NCBI GenBank assembly: GCA_016933215.1
Contig: JAFGBH010000047.1
Span: 1-62,397 of the forward strand
Direction of reading: 5' to 3'
DNA: 62,397 bases
Origin: Deltaproteobacteria bacterium
GTDB lineage: Bacteria > Desulfobacterota > Syntrophia > Syntrophales > UBA2210
The translations under genes were made by a program, and so were the position numbers. This document shows, piece after piece, positions 1 through 9,645 of the stretch. How positions within the stretch are numbered: position 1 is the first letter of the stretch; the number at the start of each line of letters is the position of its first letter. The notes beneath the pieces are model-generated. The model made no database searches, was not told where the DNA came from, and was given only the letters and a program-made list of their open reading frames with translations.

Positions 1-43
1 ATATCGGTTCAACAACCGTAACACCGATATCTATAAATTGTTG

Positions 44-499
44 TTAAAGAACTTCAGAAATAAACCGCTGTTCTAGTCTAGACCCATTAAAAATTCCTAT
101 GCCAATCTCTTCCTTATTAAAAATGAAAATATCAGGACTTTGAGCATGCAATTTTGCTTTTAATAACACTTCAACTTGGAAAAAAGCATAGATTGACGAT
201 AGGGTGATCGATAATTCAGAGATTGCCTTGTTGATTTCCTTAAACGCTTCGTTTTCTATAGATTTCTTTATTTGTTTTTTTTGGACAGACAGATTATCTT
301 CTCTGGATTTAGTTAGCTGTATTCCCAAAATTATAATTGCTAATAACCAACCGGTACATGTTAAAAATGCATATAGAATATCCTTTGTTGGCAAAGACCT
401 TAAAAGACTTACACCTATTAGTATCCCAATATATAAGTATAATACTACTCTGATTGAGATAAAATCTATTGAGTTATTTCTAAAAATGTCTCTAATCAT
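44..499 (-). CDS. hypothetical membrane protein
   Basis: ORF with two hydrophobic N-terminal segments, AT-rich; no recognised family. Confidence 0.55.
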   Translation of the reverse strand: MIRDIFRNNSIDFISIRVVLYLYIGILIGVSLLRSLPTKDILYAFLTCTGWLLAIIILGIQLTKSREDNLSVQKKQIKKSIENEAFKEINKAISELSITLSSIYAFFQVEVLLKAKLHAQSPDIFIFNKEEIGIGIFNGSRLEQRFISEVL

Positions 500-533
500 A
501 CAGATCTTTGTAAGCCTTTGCTGAGATTGATAT

Positions 534-842
534 TTACGAAAATAAACCGCTAATCATTGAAATTATAAAAGCAATTAGAAGGCCTATTAACCATATGCCC
601 AGAGCTATTAGTGAAGCTTTGTAGGCTGTATCAACAAACAGCCATTTGAAAGATTCAAAGTCAATGTATGCAAACACAGCAAGAATAAGAATCCATATCC
701 ACCAAGGAACACTTTTAATGCTTTCGAATAACCCTTCTTTCCCAATTAACAATTCATTTTTACAATGAGGGCATTTAGTAAATAAGTAATCCTCCAAAAC
801 TTTATCTTTTCTCTTCTTGTATGTATCAATTAATAATTTCAT
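534..842 (-). CDS. small membrane protein with CxxC zinc-ribbon-like motif (CPHCKNELL) and two TM segments
   Basis: ORF, CPHC motif followed by two hydrophobic stretches. Confidence 0.5.
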   Translation of the reverse strand: MKLLIDTYKKRKDKVLEDYLFTKCPHCKNELLIGKEGLFESIKSVPWWIWILILAVFAYIDFESFKWLFVDTAYKASLIALGIWLIGLLIAFIISMISGLFS

Positions 843-964
843 AATAAGAAATGTTTTCTTGCATAATTAATTGAGAATTCACTTTAAAGGGATTGTTTTT
901 GTATATTCTTTTGTCTTAACTATGACATCGACCTCCCCAGTAACTTGGTCACACCGAACAACTA

Positions 965-1147
965 CTAATCCATCGGAAGACATTTTATCTGAGAAATATA
1001 ATATCTGTTAGCCGTAAAACGCCCGATAAAGAAGCCTATAATTAATGCCAATATCGTAATTAAGATAACGATTGTGCCTTTATTCATTTCGCTCCTCATC
1101 ATCTTTTGTTTTTTTAGAATAATTAAAAATATCTTTAAAAGTTTCAT
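965..1147 (-). CDS. small single-TM hypothetical protein
   Basis: short ORF with one hydrophobic segment (IVILITILALIIGFFIGRF); overlaps the neighbouring ORF. Confidence 0.3.
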   Translation of the reverse strand: MKLLKIFLIILKKQKMMRSEMNKGTIVILITILALIIGFFIGRFTANRYYISQIKCLPMD

Positions 1148-1367
1148 TTATTCCAGCAAATAAAATAAGCCAGCATATGAACGAGATTATTCCTGAAAAT
1201 AATCCACCATAGTCGTTCGTGAAAAATTCGAAAAAAGTACCGAATTTAGTTTCAATGATTTTAGATAGAATCCAATCGCCCGGATAAAAGTATAGTAAAT
1301 GCAGAAGTTCCCAAATGTCGCTTATTGTGAATATTCCATCTCCATTAATATCCATGGCAATGTCCAA
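1080..1367 (-). CDS. small membrane protein with N-terminal EF-hand/dockerin-like loop (DINGDGIFTISD)
   Basis: DxNGDGxxxxxD motif followed by hydrophobic segments. Confidence 0.55.
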   Translation of the reverse strand: MDIAMDINGDGIFTISDIWELLHLLYFYPGDWILSKIIETKFGTFFEFFTNDYGGLFSGIISFICWLILFAGINETFKDIFNYSKKTKDDEERNE

Positions 1368-1443
1368 AACTCAATCGCTCAATTAATCTTTATTATTAAG
1401 TTTTTCTACTCGTATTATTTTTTCTAAAACCATAATGTATAAT

Positions 1444-1479
1444 AAACAAAAACCCTGCCTCTTTTTGAGAAACAGGGTT
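1444..1479 (-). terminator. putative intrinsic terminator on minus strand
   Basis: minus-strand AACCCTG-tttCTCaaaaaGAGg-CAGGGTT followed by TTTTGTTT. Confidence 0.5.
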
Positions 1480-1904
1480 GCTACAGTCCGACCATAATTC
1501 CCTCTCTATGAAAACTTAGGTCAATTGTTAAAGCTAAAACAGAACAAATTTTTAATAAAACCGAAGAGAAGAATATAGCCAATGAAAATATTAGTCAAGG
1601 ACTTTAAGGAATTATGAAAAAATATCGTTACTGGGCCTTGGTTTATTTGCAAATTGTATTCAAGGTTTTTAGTGGTAATGATGAATTTTTACATTCATTC
1701 GCTTGCGAAGATTTGCAGGCGTAATATTTGATTCTATGTGCTCCTGATTTTTCCATCGGAAGATTCCCACATTACCGTCCCGGTTGCCGCCGTAAATAAT
1801 ATAGAAAACATAAACTTAGCCTATATACTCACTTCTTGTGATCCTTTTCACTATGAAAGTGTGATGCTCAACATTTGTTTTATATCGATGATCTGGTAAA
1901 AAAT

Positions 1905-1933
1905 TTGTCAACAGAGCGAAAAAGGAATTTACT
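1905..1933 (+). promoter_or_regulatory. putative sigma70 promoter upstream of riboswitch 1
   Basis: TTGTCA - 17 nt - TTTACT. Confidence 0.35.
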
Positions 1934-2000
1934 TTTGGGCACACAATCAATCGGAAGTAAAAGACGACGAAGAAACCACGTTCTCAATTTCATACAGTAA

Positions 2001-2090
2001 CCTGAAAAGGGCAAACCATTCGAAAGGATGGGACGCAAAGCCGCTGGCCTAAGTTCCGGATGACCGGAATAGGGTAGCAGGGTTGCCAGG
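2001..2090 (+). promoter_or_regulatory. cyclic di-GMP-I (GEMM-I) riboswitch
   Basis: P1 CCTG/CAGG; P2 CCATTC-GAAA-GGATGG with GNRA loop; conserved GGGACGCAAAGCC; P3 TTCCGG-ATGA-CCGGAA with CCTAAG/TAGG receptor-like elements. Confidence 0.9.
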
Positions 2091-2156
2091 CGAAATCAGC
2101 ATTTTCCGGTGTTGACCTTCGCTGGGCGAACAATGTTTCACCGAGGAGGTGTTGAT

Positions 2157-2816
2157 ATGAAATTCTCCTACCTGTTGGAGAGGTACTTTCCGGGCGGTAA
2201 CCTCAATCTATTCATGGTAAGTGTTGCCATTATCGCAATTTTCTGCATGCTTTCACTTGTCACCATTGAGACCAGTCATGCGGCGGGATTGACGGCAACA
2301 GCCAAACATTTTACCGGAGTCGGTACCAAAATATCTGAAATGGGCGGCTCATTCGCCACACATGGCAAGGTCGGATTAAGCGCCTCCTCGCTTCTTTTCA
2401 GACGACCGAGCGTGAAGGCATACCGGTATCACCATGAACGGTTTAAAATGCTTAAAATGACAATGGGATGGATCCTTGCGCCTGTGTATTACATTTTCAA
2501 ATATCCTAAGGCCTCCTTATGCTTCTTTTTCTTGATTACTCTGTTTCTTGCTGTGCTTGATGAATTCCTGTATCGATACAGGAGATATCCGGGTTTCGCT
2601 GAAGAACCAAGGGGTGCTATCGCTGCCTCTTATGATGGAGGCGTTAGTTACGCCCTTGCTGCGAATCAATATTTCTTCAAACCTCCCGTGCCTGAAGAGA
2701 TAATCAATGAAAGATATGGTAATAGCGAAGAGTCTGACTATTCGCTCCTTGCGAACAGTCTCATCGCACAGGAACCTATTATATACGACGATAAGATAGC
2801 ATTGCCGTACCCTTAG
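2157..2816 (+). CDS. uncharacterised membrane protein, probable c-di-GMP riboswitch target
   Basis: ORF with GAGGAGG Shine-Dalgarno before ATG 2157; hydrophobic N-terminus and central TM region. Confidence 0.7.
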   Translation: MKFSYLLERYFPGGNLNLFMVSVAIIAIFCMLSLVTIETSHAAGLTATAKHFTGVGTKISEMGGSFATHGKVGLSASSLLFRRPSVKAYRYHHERFKMLKMTMGWILAPVYYIFKYPKASLCFFFLITLFLAVLDEFLYRYRRYPGFAEEPRGAIAASYDGGVSYALAANQYFFKPPVPEEIINERYGNSEESDYSLLANSLIAQEPIIYDDKIALPYP

Positions 2817-2970
2817 TTGTTAAAGCGGGATCCGGCATGGTGTCCTCTTGATCGAGGGGCGGGTACATTTTATATCGGGATTTTTCTGGACCAGCGCGAA
2901 CCCGCCCCTCGGCCATCTTCTCCGAAAATCCTCTCGTAACTCATAATGTTACTCGTTACGATTTTGCACT

Positions 2971-3417
2971 TCAGGATTCAAGGCCTGTTGCCTGACGGAT
3001 AGCCAGAACCAGTTTGTCCGGCTCGTCGGTTCCGATGCGAAAATGTTTGCCCGATCTGAAGGTAAGCTCGACGGCATCGAGACCGGAGATGTTGAAGAGC
3101 CAGCCGTGGGGGGTGTATCTGATGCCCCAGCCGTAATACCACCGATTCCTCACGGCTTTTACTTCCGTAATCTCGGTGAGGTCGAATATTTTTCGGATCA
3201 GACCGGAGCCGAACCAGCACCTGATTCGGCCGTCACCCACCTCGACAGTGAGTGAGAAAAATAGAGCGGCAATAATAACAAGAATTCCGAGAACAATGGC
3301 AGATGCCCACCTCCAGCCCTGAAAACTGGAGATAACAACCATGATGAATATTGTCGTGGCAAGGAGGGCGAGAAGCCATGTCCCCCTCTGCGTGTGTCTG
3401 TAGCCCCCGTCTGTCAT
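2971..3417 (-). CDS. hypothetical membrane protein with bacterial PH-like C-terminal region
   Basis: two TM segments then beta-rich domain; 3' member of RND operon, overlapping it slightly. Confidence 0.5.
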   Translation of the reverse strand: MTDGGYRHTQRGTWLLALLATTIFIMVVISSFQGWRWASAIVLGILVIIAALFFSLTVEVGDGRIRCWFGSGLIRKIFDLTEITEVKAVRNRWYYGWGIRYTPHGWLFNISGLDAVELTFRSGKHFRIGTDEPDKLVLAIRQATGLES

Positions 3418-6400
3418 GACTGCCTCTCTTTTCCTTTTACAAGGCGCTTCAGATCACCCGCGGTTTCAAGAATAAGATCCTTAATGTCCGTTTCTATTAT
3501 GTAAAATGCCGGAACGAGAAGGAGCGTGATTAACGTGCCGAACATGACGCCGAATCCCAGGCTGATTGCCATTGGAATAAGGATGCGGGCCTGGAGAGAT
3601 GTCTCGAAAATCATTGGTGCAAGCCCAAGGAAGGTGGTAACGGAGGTGAGAATAATGGGCCTGAAGCGCCGTACCCCTGCCTTCTGCACCGCCTCGATGA
3701 GGCTCATACCGCCATCGACCAGCCTGTTGGCGGTATGAACGAGAACGATAGAATCGTTGATTACCACGCCGGAAAGGGCGACCAGTCCGAACATGCTGAT
3801 AAGGCTCAGCTTGTATCCCATAATGAGATGTCCCGCGAGGGCGCCCACAAACCCGAAGGGTATGGCGAATAGTACGACAAGTGACTGGACATAGCTCTTG
3901 AAGGGAATGGCCACAAGACAGTACATGACCAAGAGCGCCACGATGAATCCTGAAAAGAGACTACCAAGCGATTCGCTCGCGTCTTTTCTCTCACCCTCTG
4001 CAGTATAGGAAAGCCCCGGGTACTTTTCAACAAGCCTGGGAAGTTCGTTTATTTCCAGGGCCTCGGTCACCTTCTCGGCGCTCGTTTTGTCGAGTGCCAC
4101 GTCGGAGGCGACATAAATGGTCCTCCGTCCGTTTGTCCTTGTGATCGAGGTGTAGGACGTGCCGTACTCCACGGAGGCGGCCTGTTCGAGGGGAATTTCA
4201 CCCCCCTCGGGTGTGAGAAGCTTGAATTTTTCTATTGTGTATTCCGATGCCCGTTCATTCTCGGGAAGCCGTACCATGATTTTTATGGTGTCCCTCCCCC
4301 GCTGCTGCCGCAAGGCCTCGGACCCGTAAAAAGCGCCCCGTACCTGACGGGCCAGGTCTGAGGCCGTCAGTCCCAGGCTTCTCCCCTCGGGGAGTATGGA
4401 GAAATTGAGCTGGGGTTTTCCCCTGGCGAAACCATCGTCGACGTCGAGGGTACCCTCGTAGGTCTTGAGCCGCTCGGCAAGCTCCGTTGCCGCTCTTTCG
4501 AGGATGGTCATGTCAAGGTGGCTGAGCTTGATCGATACGGGTTTTACCTGCGGTGGTCCCAGAACCCCGGCGGTGAATCGCAGCGATTCAAGCCCGGGAA
4601 TCTGCCCCACCTGGTCTCTCCAGAATTTTGAGAATTCAGATGCGCTTATATCCCTCTGATCGCTTGACACGAGATACACCACGGTCCTCACGGTATCGGA
4701 ACCGCTAATGGTGGTAAGAAGCCCGTTTAAAATCTTCTCTCCCCCCTTTTCTTCGATAACCTTCATTGCTGCTGTTTCCAGCAAGGCCCGTACCCTTTGG
4801 GTATCCTTGATCGATGAGTCGAAGGGCAGATTGGCCTCGCTGATGACCCAGTCGGCCTCGGCATGGGGCGTCATGACGACCTGTATCCTTCCGCCTGCCA
4901 CGAAACCGAAAGCCATGATAAGGAGGGCAATCCCTATGGCAAGACTTACCCAGCGGTTTCGTACTGCCCATCCCACCATGGGGCTGTAGGTTTTGTTGGC
5001 AAAGCTCACGATCCCCTCGGAGAACCAGGACTGGATCGCAGAGAGGCTTCCCCTGTCCTCCCTCTTACAGGTTGCGCCTTCCTTTACGCCGCCGAGATGG
5101 GCGGGCAGGATGAAGAGAGATTCGAAAAGGGAAAGACCGAAGACGATTATTACCACAATGGGGATGATACGGAACACCTTTCCCCAGTCACCCTGCACAA
5201 AGAGCATGGGGGCAAAGGCGACCATTGTGGTGAGTACCGAAAAGATGACCGGTACTGCCACTTCCCTGGCCCCTCTGATGGAGGCGGTGATGCAGTCCTC
5301 GCCCCGCTGCCGGTGTTCGAAGATATTTTCGCCAACGATAATGGCATCATCGACGACGATACCGAGGGTAACAATGTAGGCGAAAAGTGAGATCATGTTA
5401 ATGGAGACGTCGAAGAAGGGAAGAAATAAAAAAGAGCCGAGAAAGGAGATAGGAATTCCCATACTGACCCAGAAGGCCACAGTGGGTTGGAGAAAGAGGC
5501 CCAGAAATATGACCACCAGGACAAGGCCGATGAACCCGTTGCGGACGAGGAGGTTGATACGGTCCCGGAAAATATCCGAATTGTCCGTCCATATGGCCGT
5601 TGTGACCCCCGGGGGGAGCGAGGGTGTGACCAGCTTCTGATATTCTTTCACCGCGTCGGAGACTTCCATCGGTGTCTGCATACCCACCCGGAAAATCCTG
5701 AGCATGACGGCCCGTGCTCCGTTGAAGTAGGCAAATTGGTCCACATCCTCGAATTTTTCGCTGATGGTGGCAATGTTGCCGAGCTTGACCTCGGTCCCCT
5801 CTTTTCCGGTAACAATGGTGATGTCTTCGAACTCGGGGGCGTAGTCGCGCCGTTCGTAGGTGCGAAGGAGTACCTTTCCCGCATCGGTGGTGATTTCGCC
5901 ACCTGAGAGCTCCAGGACGGAACGCCTCACCACATCGGCGATCTGATCCAGGGTGAGGCCGTAATTGCGAAGATTTTCCTGCGGCACCTCTATACTGATC
6001 TCCAAGGGGCGTATCGATTCCAGTTCTGCCTGAGAAACCTCGTCGTATTCGAGAAGATCGTCACGAAACCGTTCGGCGAGATGTTTGAGGACGGCCTCTT
6101 CCACATTCCCATAGATAACGAGACGAAGCACATCATGGCGGGTAGAGGCGGTCTCTACGACGGGGTCTTCGGCATCGAGAGGGAAGGTGGCTATCCTGTC
6201 AACGGCATTCTGAATGTCGGAGGCGACTTCCTGTTTATCGGCGTCATAGAAAAGTTCGGCGGTGACAACTCCAAGACCTTCAGATGCCACGGATTTTATG
6301 TCTTTGATGCCGTCGATGCCGTCGATGGCCTCTTCAACGGCGAGGACGATTCCCTTTTCAACTTCCGTCGGCGAGGCGCCGGGATAGGGAACGGTAATAA

Positions 6401-6554
6401 TTACCTGGCCCACGTCAAATTCGGGGAAGACCTCCTTTTTTGTGTAGGTCAAAAGAAGGATGAGCCCACCGATGAGAAAGACGAGCATGAAAATATTTGC
6501 CGCCACGTGATTCTGGGCCATCCAGGCAATGGGTCCCTGTTGTTCTTCCTTCAT
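3414..6554 (-). CDS. RND efflux transporter, HAE1-type permease
   Basis: about 1045 aa, AcrB-like (YPGASPTEVE, ISLFAYIVTLGIVVDDAIIVGENI, VINDSIVLVHTANR); start refined to MKEEQQG with upstream SD. Confidence 0.92.
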   Translation of the reverse strand: MKEEQQGPIAWMAQNHVAANIFMLVFLIGGLILLLTYTKKEVFPEFDVGQVIITVPYPGASPTEVEKGIVLAVEEAIDGIDGIKDIKSVASEGLGVVTAELFYDADKQEVASDIQNAVDRIATFPLDAEDPVVETASTRHDVLRLVIYGNVEEAVLKHLAERFRDDLLEYDEVSQAELESIRPLEISIEVPQENLRNYGLTLDQIADVVRRSVLELSGGEITTDAGKVLLRTYERRDYAPEFEDITIVTGKEGTEVKLGNIATISEKFEDVDQFAYFNGARAVMLRIFRVGMQTPMEVSDAVKEYQKLVTPSLPPGVTTAIWTDNSDIFRDRINLLVRNGFIGLVLVVIFLGLFLQPTVAFWVSMGIPISFLGSFLFLPFFDVSINMISLFAYIVTLGIVVDDAIIVGENIFEHRQRGEDCITASIRGAREVAVPVIFSVLTTMVAFAPMLFVQGDWGKVFRIIPIVVIIVFGLSLFESLFILPAHLGGVKEGATCKREDRGSLSAIQSWFSEGIVSFANKTYSPMVGWAVRNRWVSLAIGIALLIMAFGFVAGGRIQVVMTPHAEADWVISEANLPFDSSIKDTQRVRALLETAAMKVIEEKGGEKILNGLLTTISGSDTVRTVVYLVSSDQRDISASEFSKFWRDQVGQIPGLESLRFTAGVLGPPQVKPVSIKLSHLDMTILERAATELAERLKTYEGTLDVDDGFARGKPQLNFSILPEGRSLGLTASDLARQVRGAFYGSEALRQQRGRDTIKIMVRLPENERASEYTIEKFKLLTPEGGEIPLEQAASVEYGTSYTSITRTNGRRTIYVASDVALDKTSAEKVTEALEINELPRLVEKYPGLSYTAEGERKDASESLGSLFSGFIVALLVMYCLVAIPFKSYVQSLVVLFAIPFGFVGALAGHLIMGYKLSLISMFGLVALSGVVINDSIVLVHTANRLVDGGMSLIEAVQKAGVRRFRPIILTSVTTFLGLAPMIFETSLQARILIPMAISLGFGVMFGTLITLLLVPAFYIIETDIKDLILETAGDLKRLVKGKERQS

Positions 6555-6567
6555 TCCCCTTTCCTCA

Positions 6568-7788
6568 TTATCCTTTTTCTTCAGCTGCAGACGGGGTCTT
6601 ATCTTCCCTGCCCTCTTCATTGCCGTCGAAGATACGCAGTTTCATGCCCTCGACGGGGGCCGGGATTCTGCTTGTGATAATCCGCACGATTTCCTGAAAT
6701 CCGTTCTTTATAAATACGTCGTCCTCCCTGGTCCAGACAACCTCTACGTCCATGAATTGCAATCTGTCATCGGCGGTGAGGAGCCATACCCTGTTTCCTT
6801 CCCTCAGAGCGGCCCGGGGGATTGCACAGACGTTTTTCGCAAGTTGACCCTGAATTTCCACCTTCACATAGGAGCCGAGAAGGAGGGGGAAAACCGTTTC
6901 CTGCCCCTCTGACGTCAGACCGAGAGGATCTTTTACAGATACAATGATGCGGGCCATCCTCCCCTTCGGATCCACATCGCCGAGGAGTTGTCTCACCGTT
7001 CCCTCCCGCTTTACGGTGTAGTAGCCGTTTTTCTGAATAACAAAGGCAGGAGATCCTTCCGCGGAGTTGACGCCCGGTATGTTGATCCAGGCAAGATCAC
7101 TCAGGGGAATCGATGCCTGGACCCAAAACTCGTCGGTGCCCACCATGGTGGCAATCTTTGTCCCCGGTGAAATGTACTGTCCCACGTCGGTGAATTCTTC
7201 GAGAATGAGGGCGTTGAAGGGGGCCCGTATTTCCGTTCTTTCAAGATTGAGAAGGGCCTTCTCAAGGGAACTCTCGGCCGATTTGAGTGATGCCTGTGAA
7301 TCTTTCGCCTGGGGTATTCTCAGGGCGAGTTCCCTTCCCTCTTTGGTCGTTTCTATCTCTTCCTGAAGGAGATTCCATTCCCGTTCGGCTACTGCCTGGA
7401 GTCCCTTTTCTGTCTTTAAAGCCACCTGGGCTTTTGCCACAGCTGCTTTCTGCTGCTCCAGGCCGAGGAGGTAGTCGCGATTGTCGATACGGATCAATAG
7501 TTCGTTCTGTGCCACATGGGCGCCCGGTACCAGCGCTTCATTCTGCCATACCACCGTTCCCGAGACCTGAGGCTGTAAAACGATTTCACGAGCCGGAATC
7601 AGTGTGCCCATGGCACTAACGATGATCCGTTGATCTTTGAGACATGTTTCTATGATTTCCACCGGTGGGGTCACTACGGACACGGGTTTTCTCGCCGCCT
7701 TCGGTTTTGTATAGATGAGCGCCATGCTCACCGCCAAACCGGCACTGATTATCAGAATAACAATCAAAAATTTGTAAAATGATCTCAC
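6568..7788 (-). CDS. RND efflux membrane-fusion (periplasmic adaptor) protein
   Basis: HlyD-like VVTPPVEIIETCLKDQRI..QPQVSGTVVWQNEALVPGAHV; GTG start inferred, overlapping the TGA of the upstream OMF gene, with SD AGGAGAG. Confidence 0.85.
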   Translation of the reverse strand: MRSFYKFLIVILIISAGLAVSMALIYTKPKAARKPVSVVTPPVEIIETCLKDQRIIVSAMGTLIPAREIVLQPQVSGTVVWQNEALVPGAHVAQNELLIRIDNRDYLLGLEQQKAAVAKAQVALKTEKGLQAVAEREWNLLQEEIETTKEGRELALRIPQAKDSQASLKSAESSLEKALLNLERTEIRAPFNALILEEFTDVGQYISPGTKIATMVGTDEFWVQASIPLSDLAWINIPGVNSAEGSPAFVIQKNGYYTVKREGTVRQLLGDVDPKGRMARIIVSVKDPLGLTSEGQETVFPLLLGSYVKVEIQGQLAKNVCAIPRAALREGNRVWLLTADDRLQFMDVEVVWTREDDVFIKNGFQEIVRIITSRIPAPVEGMKLRIFDGNEEGREDKTPSAAEEKG

Positions 7789-9236
7789 TTGTTCTCTCCT
7801 GTGGTGTTTCGTTTGTCCGTATTTCTTTCCAGTCCTGATGTCCAGGTTCCCCCCAGGGCCCTGCATAGTTGTATGCGGTATGAAACAAGCTGTTTTTGTG
7901 CCGTGAGAAGATTACTTTCGGTTTCCTGGTGTGTCTGAAGTGCCGTGAGAACGGGGAGGTAATCTCCAAGACCGTTGATATAGCGCTGTCGGGCTTCAGT
8001 AAGGGTTTTTCTTGCAAGCTCCGTCTGGATGCCGAGCTTTTCAACATAGATTCGCTGATTTTCTTCCTGGATGAGGGCGTCTTCCACTTCCTTGAGAGCA
8101 GTAAGGAAGGTCTTCTCGTAGAGGGCAATTTGTTCCGCAAGGACGCTCGTTGTCCGTTTTACTTCTCTGTTTTTTCTGTGGCTGTCCCATACCGTTGCTG
8201 AGACACTTCCTGCGATATTCCAGATCCAGTTGTCGAAAAGCTCGGCAAGGGATCCGGCAGTGTAGCCTGTGCCTGCACTCAGCCGAAGCGCTGGAAACCG
8301 GTCGGCAATTGCAGCCCCGACTCGCTCATCGGCAGCGCTGACCCTCATCTGGGCTGCCCGAACATCGGGACGCCGCGTCAAAAGCTCGGCGGGCATGCCC
8401 GCTGCCGGCTGTGGCCAGAGTTCTGGCAGGAGCGATACTATGGGATCGATACCACTTTCGGGTGATTTTCCGAGAAGGATGTTGATCTGATGTTTCAGGA
8501 TCGTTATTTGCGATTCGATAAGCGGCATCCGGGCCCTGAGAGAGGCCACCTGCTGACGCTGCTGATAGACATCGAGACTTGAGGCAAGACCCCTGCCGAA
8601 TCGGAGCTCGACTAAATCGAGATAGGTTTCATTCGTTTTGAGTTGTGATTGCAGCAAAGTACGTTTTGAAATCTGTTCGATGAGAGAAACCCAGACCTCG
8701 GTAACCTGTGCCGCGATCGACATTGCCATCGACTCCAGATCCATCCGGGTAGCCTTCAAATCGTAATCAGCGGCCCTGTCGAGTGATGCAATGCGACCCC
8801 AGAGATCGATCTCGTAGCTGGCCCCCACTCCGAGGTTGTAATTTGTGGTGCGCTGGGGGATTGTTTCCTCTCCGGAGGGTGTCACCGGTATGTTGGTTCT
8901 GGTCCTCGATGCCCCTGCATCTGCGGCTATTTGCGGCCACCGGGCGGAAGAAGCCTGGTCGGCAACGGCCTGTGCCTGATCGAGGCGTGCCCAGGAGCGT
9001 TTCAGGTCGAGATTGTCTGAGAGGGCACGTGTTATCAATTCACTCAGTTGCCCATCATTAAACTCTTCCCACCAACGGTTGATAATGGGACCGCTCATCG
9101 TTCCTTCAGCGTAGGAATCGGGAATCCCTCCGTGAAAGGTGATGTCCTTTTTCGCTCGATAGAGGGAGCACGAAGAAAGCGAAGTCACCAGGAAAGCGAT
9201 AAGTATTATAATAGTTGCGAAGCGATGTCTCTGCAC
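7785..9236 (-). CDS. outer membrane efflux lipoprotein, NodT/OprM family
   Basis: lipobox LSSCS, NodT-like motifs, RRPDVRAAQMR. Confidence 0.9.
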   Translation of the reverse strand: MQRHRFATIIILIAFLVTSLSSCSLYRAKKDITFHGGIPDSYAEGTMSGPIINRWWEEFNDGQLSELITRALSDNLDLKRSWARLDQAQAVADQASSARWPQIAADAGASRTRTNIPVTPSGEETIPQRTTNYNLGVGASYEIDLWGRIASLDRAADYDLKATRMDLESMAMSIAAQVTEVWVSLIEQISKRTLLQSQLKTNETYLDLVELRFGRGLASSLDVYQQRQQVASLRARMPLIESQITILKHQINILLGKSPESGIDPIVSLLPELWPQPAAGMPAELLTRRPDVRAAQMRVSAADERVGAAIADRFPALRLSAGTGYTAGSLAELFDNWIWNIAGSVSATVWDSHRKNREVKRTTSVLAEQIALYEKTFLTALKEVEDALIQEENQRIYVEKLGIQTELARKTLTEARQRYINGLGDYLPVLTALQTHQETESNLLTAQKQLVSYRIQLCRALGGTWTSGLERNTDKRNTTGENK

Positions 9237-9645
9237 GGTTTCTGTACAAATCCTTTCATCTGTCCACCAATTTACTATGACGTACCCGGGGATGATAAAG
9301 TTGACAAGGAATCGTCTCCACTGCCGCCCGTCCGCTTTGCTTCGACTTGCGAAATGGACGTCATATCGATCATATATTCATGAGCAATGTGAGTGATTAT
9401 GTCAAGGCTCTTTTTGCCGCCGCCTGTTTTTATTGCTCGGCCTTGGAAGGGATGTCAGAAAGAATCTCTTTTTCCCTTTTCCGTAAAGATGAGGGGGGAC
9501 CCTTCTTTGGAGAGAGGTAAGCCTGTAGAAGATTTCAAGTGTTGAAAGGGTGAGCTATTTCTTCAAATAGGAGTTGTCTTTTTGTCTCCTTTTGGGATAC
9601 TAACTATTAAGCATAACTGCTATTATCTCTTCATCAAGGATCGAC

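Noticed and set aside
204-524. + strand ORF opposite the 44-499 membrane protein
   Set aside because: The minus-strand ORF is more plausible (TM segments, operon context); the + ORF is probably spurious, although neither has a known family.
3043-6912. Many + strand ORFs antisense to the RND operon
   Set aside because: They lie within strongly conserved minus-strand efflux genes and show no recognisable domains.
9384-9645. yybP-ykoY (Mn2+) riboswitch upstream of mntP
   Set aside because: Expected conserved motifs for this class are not visible in the leader.
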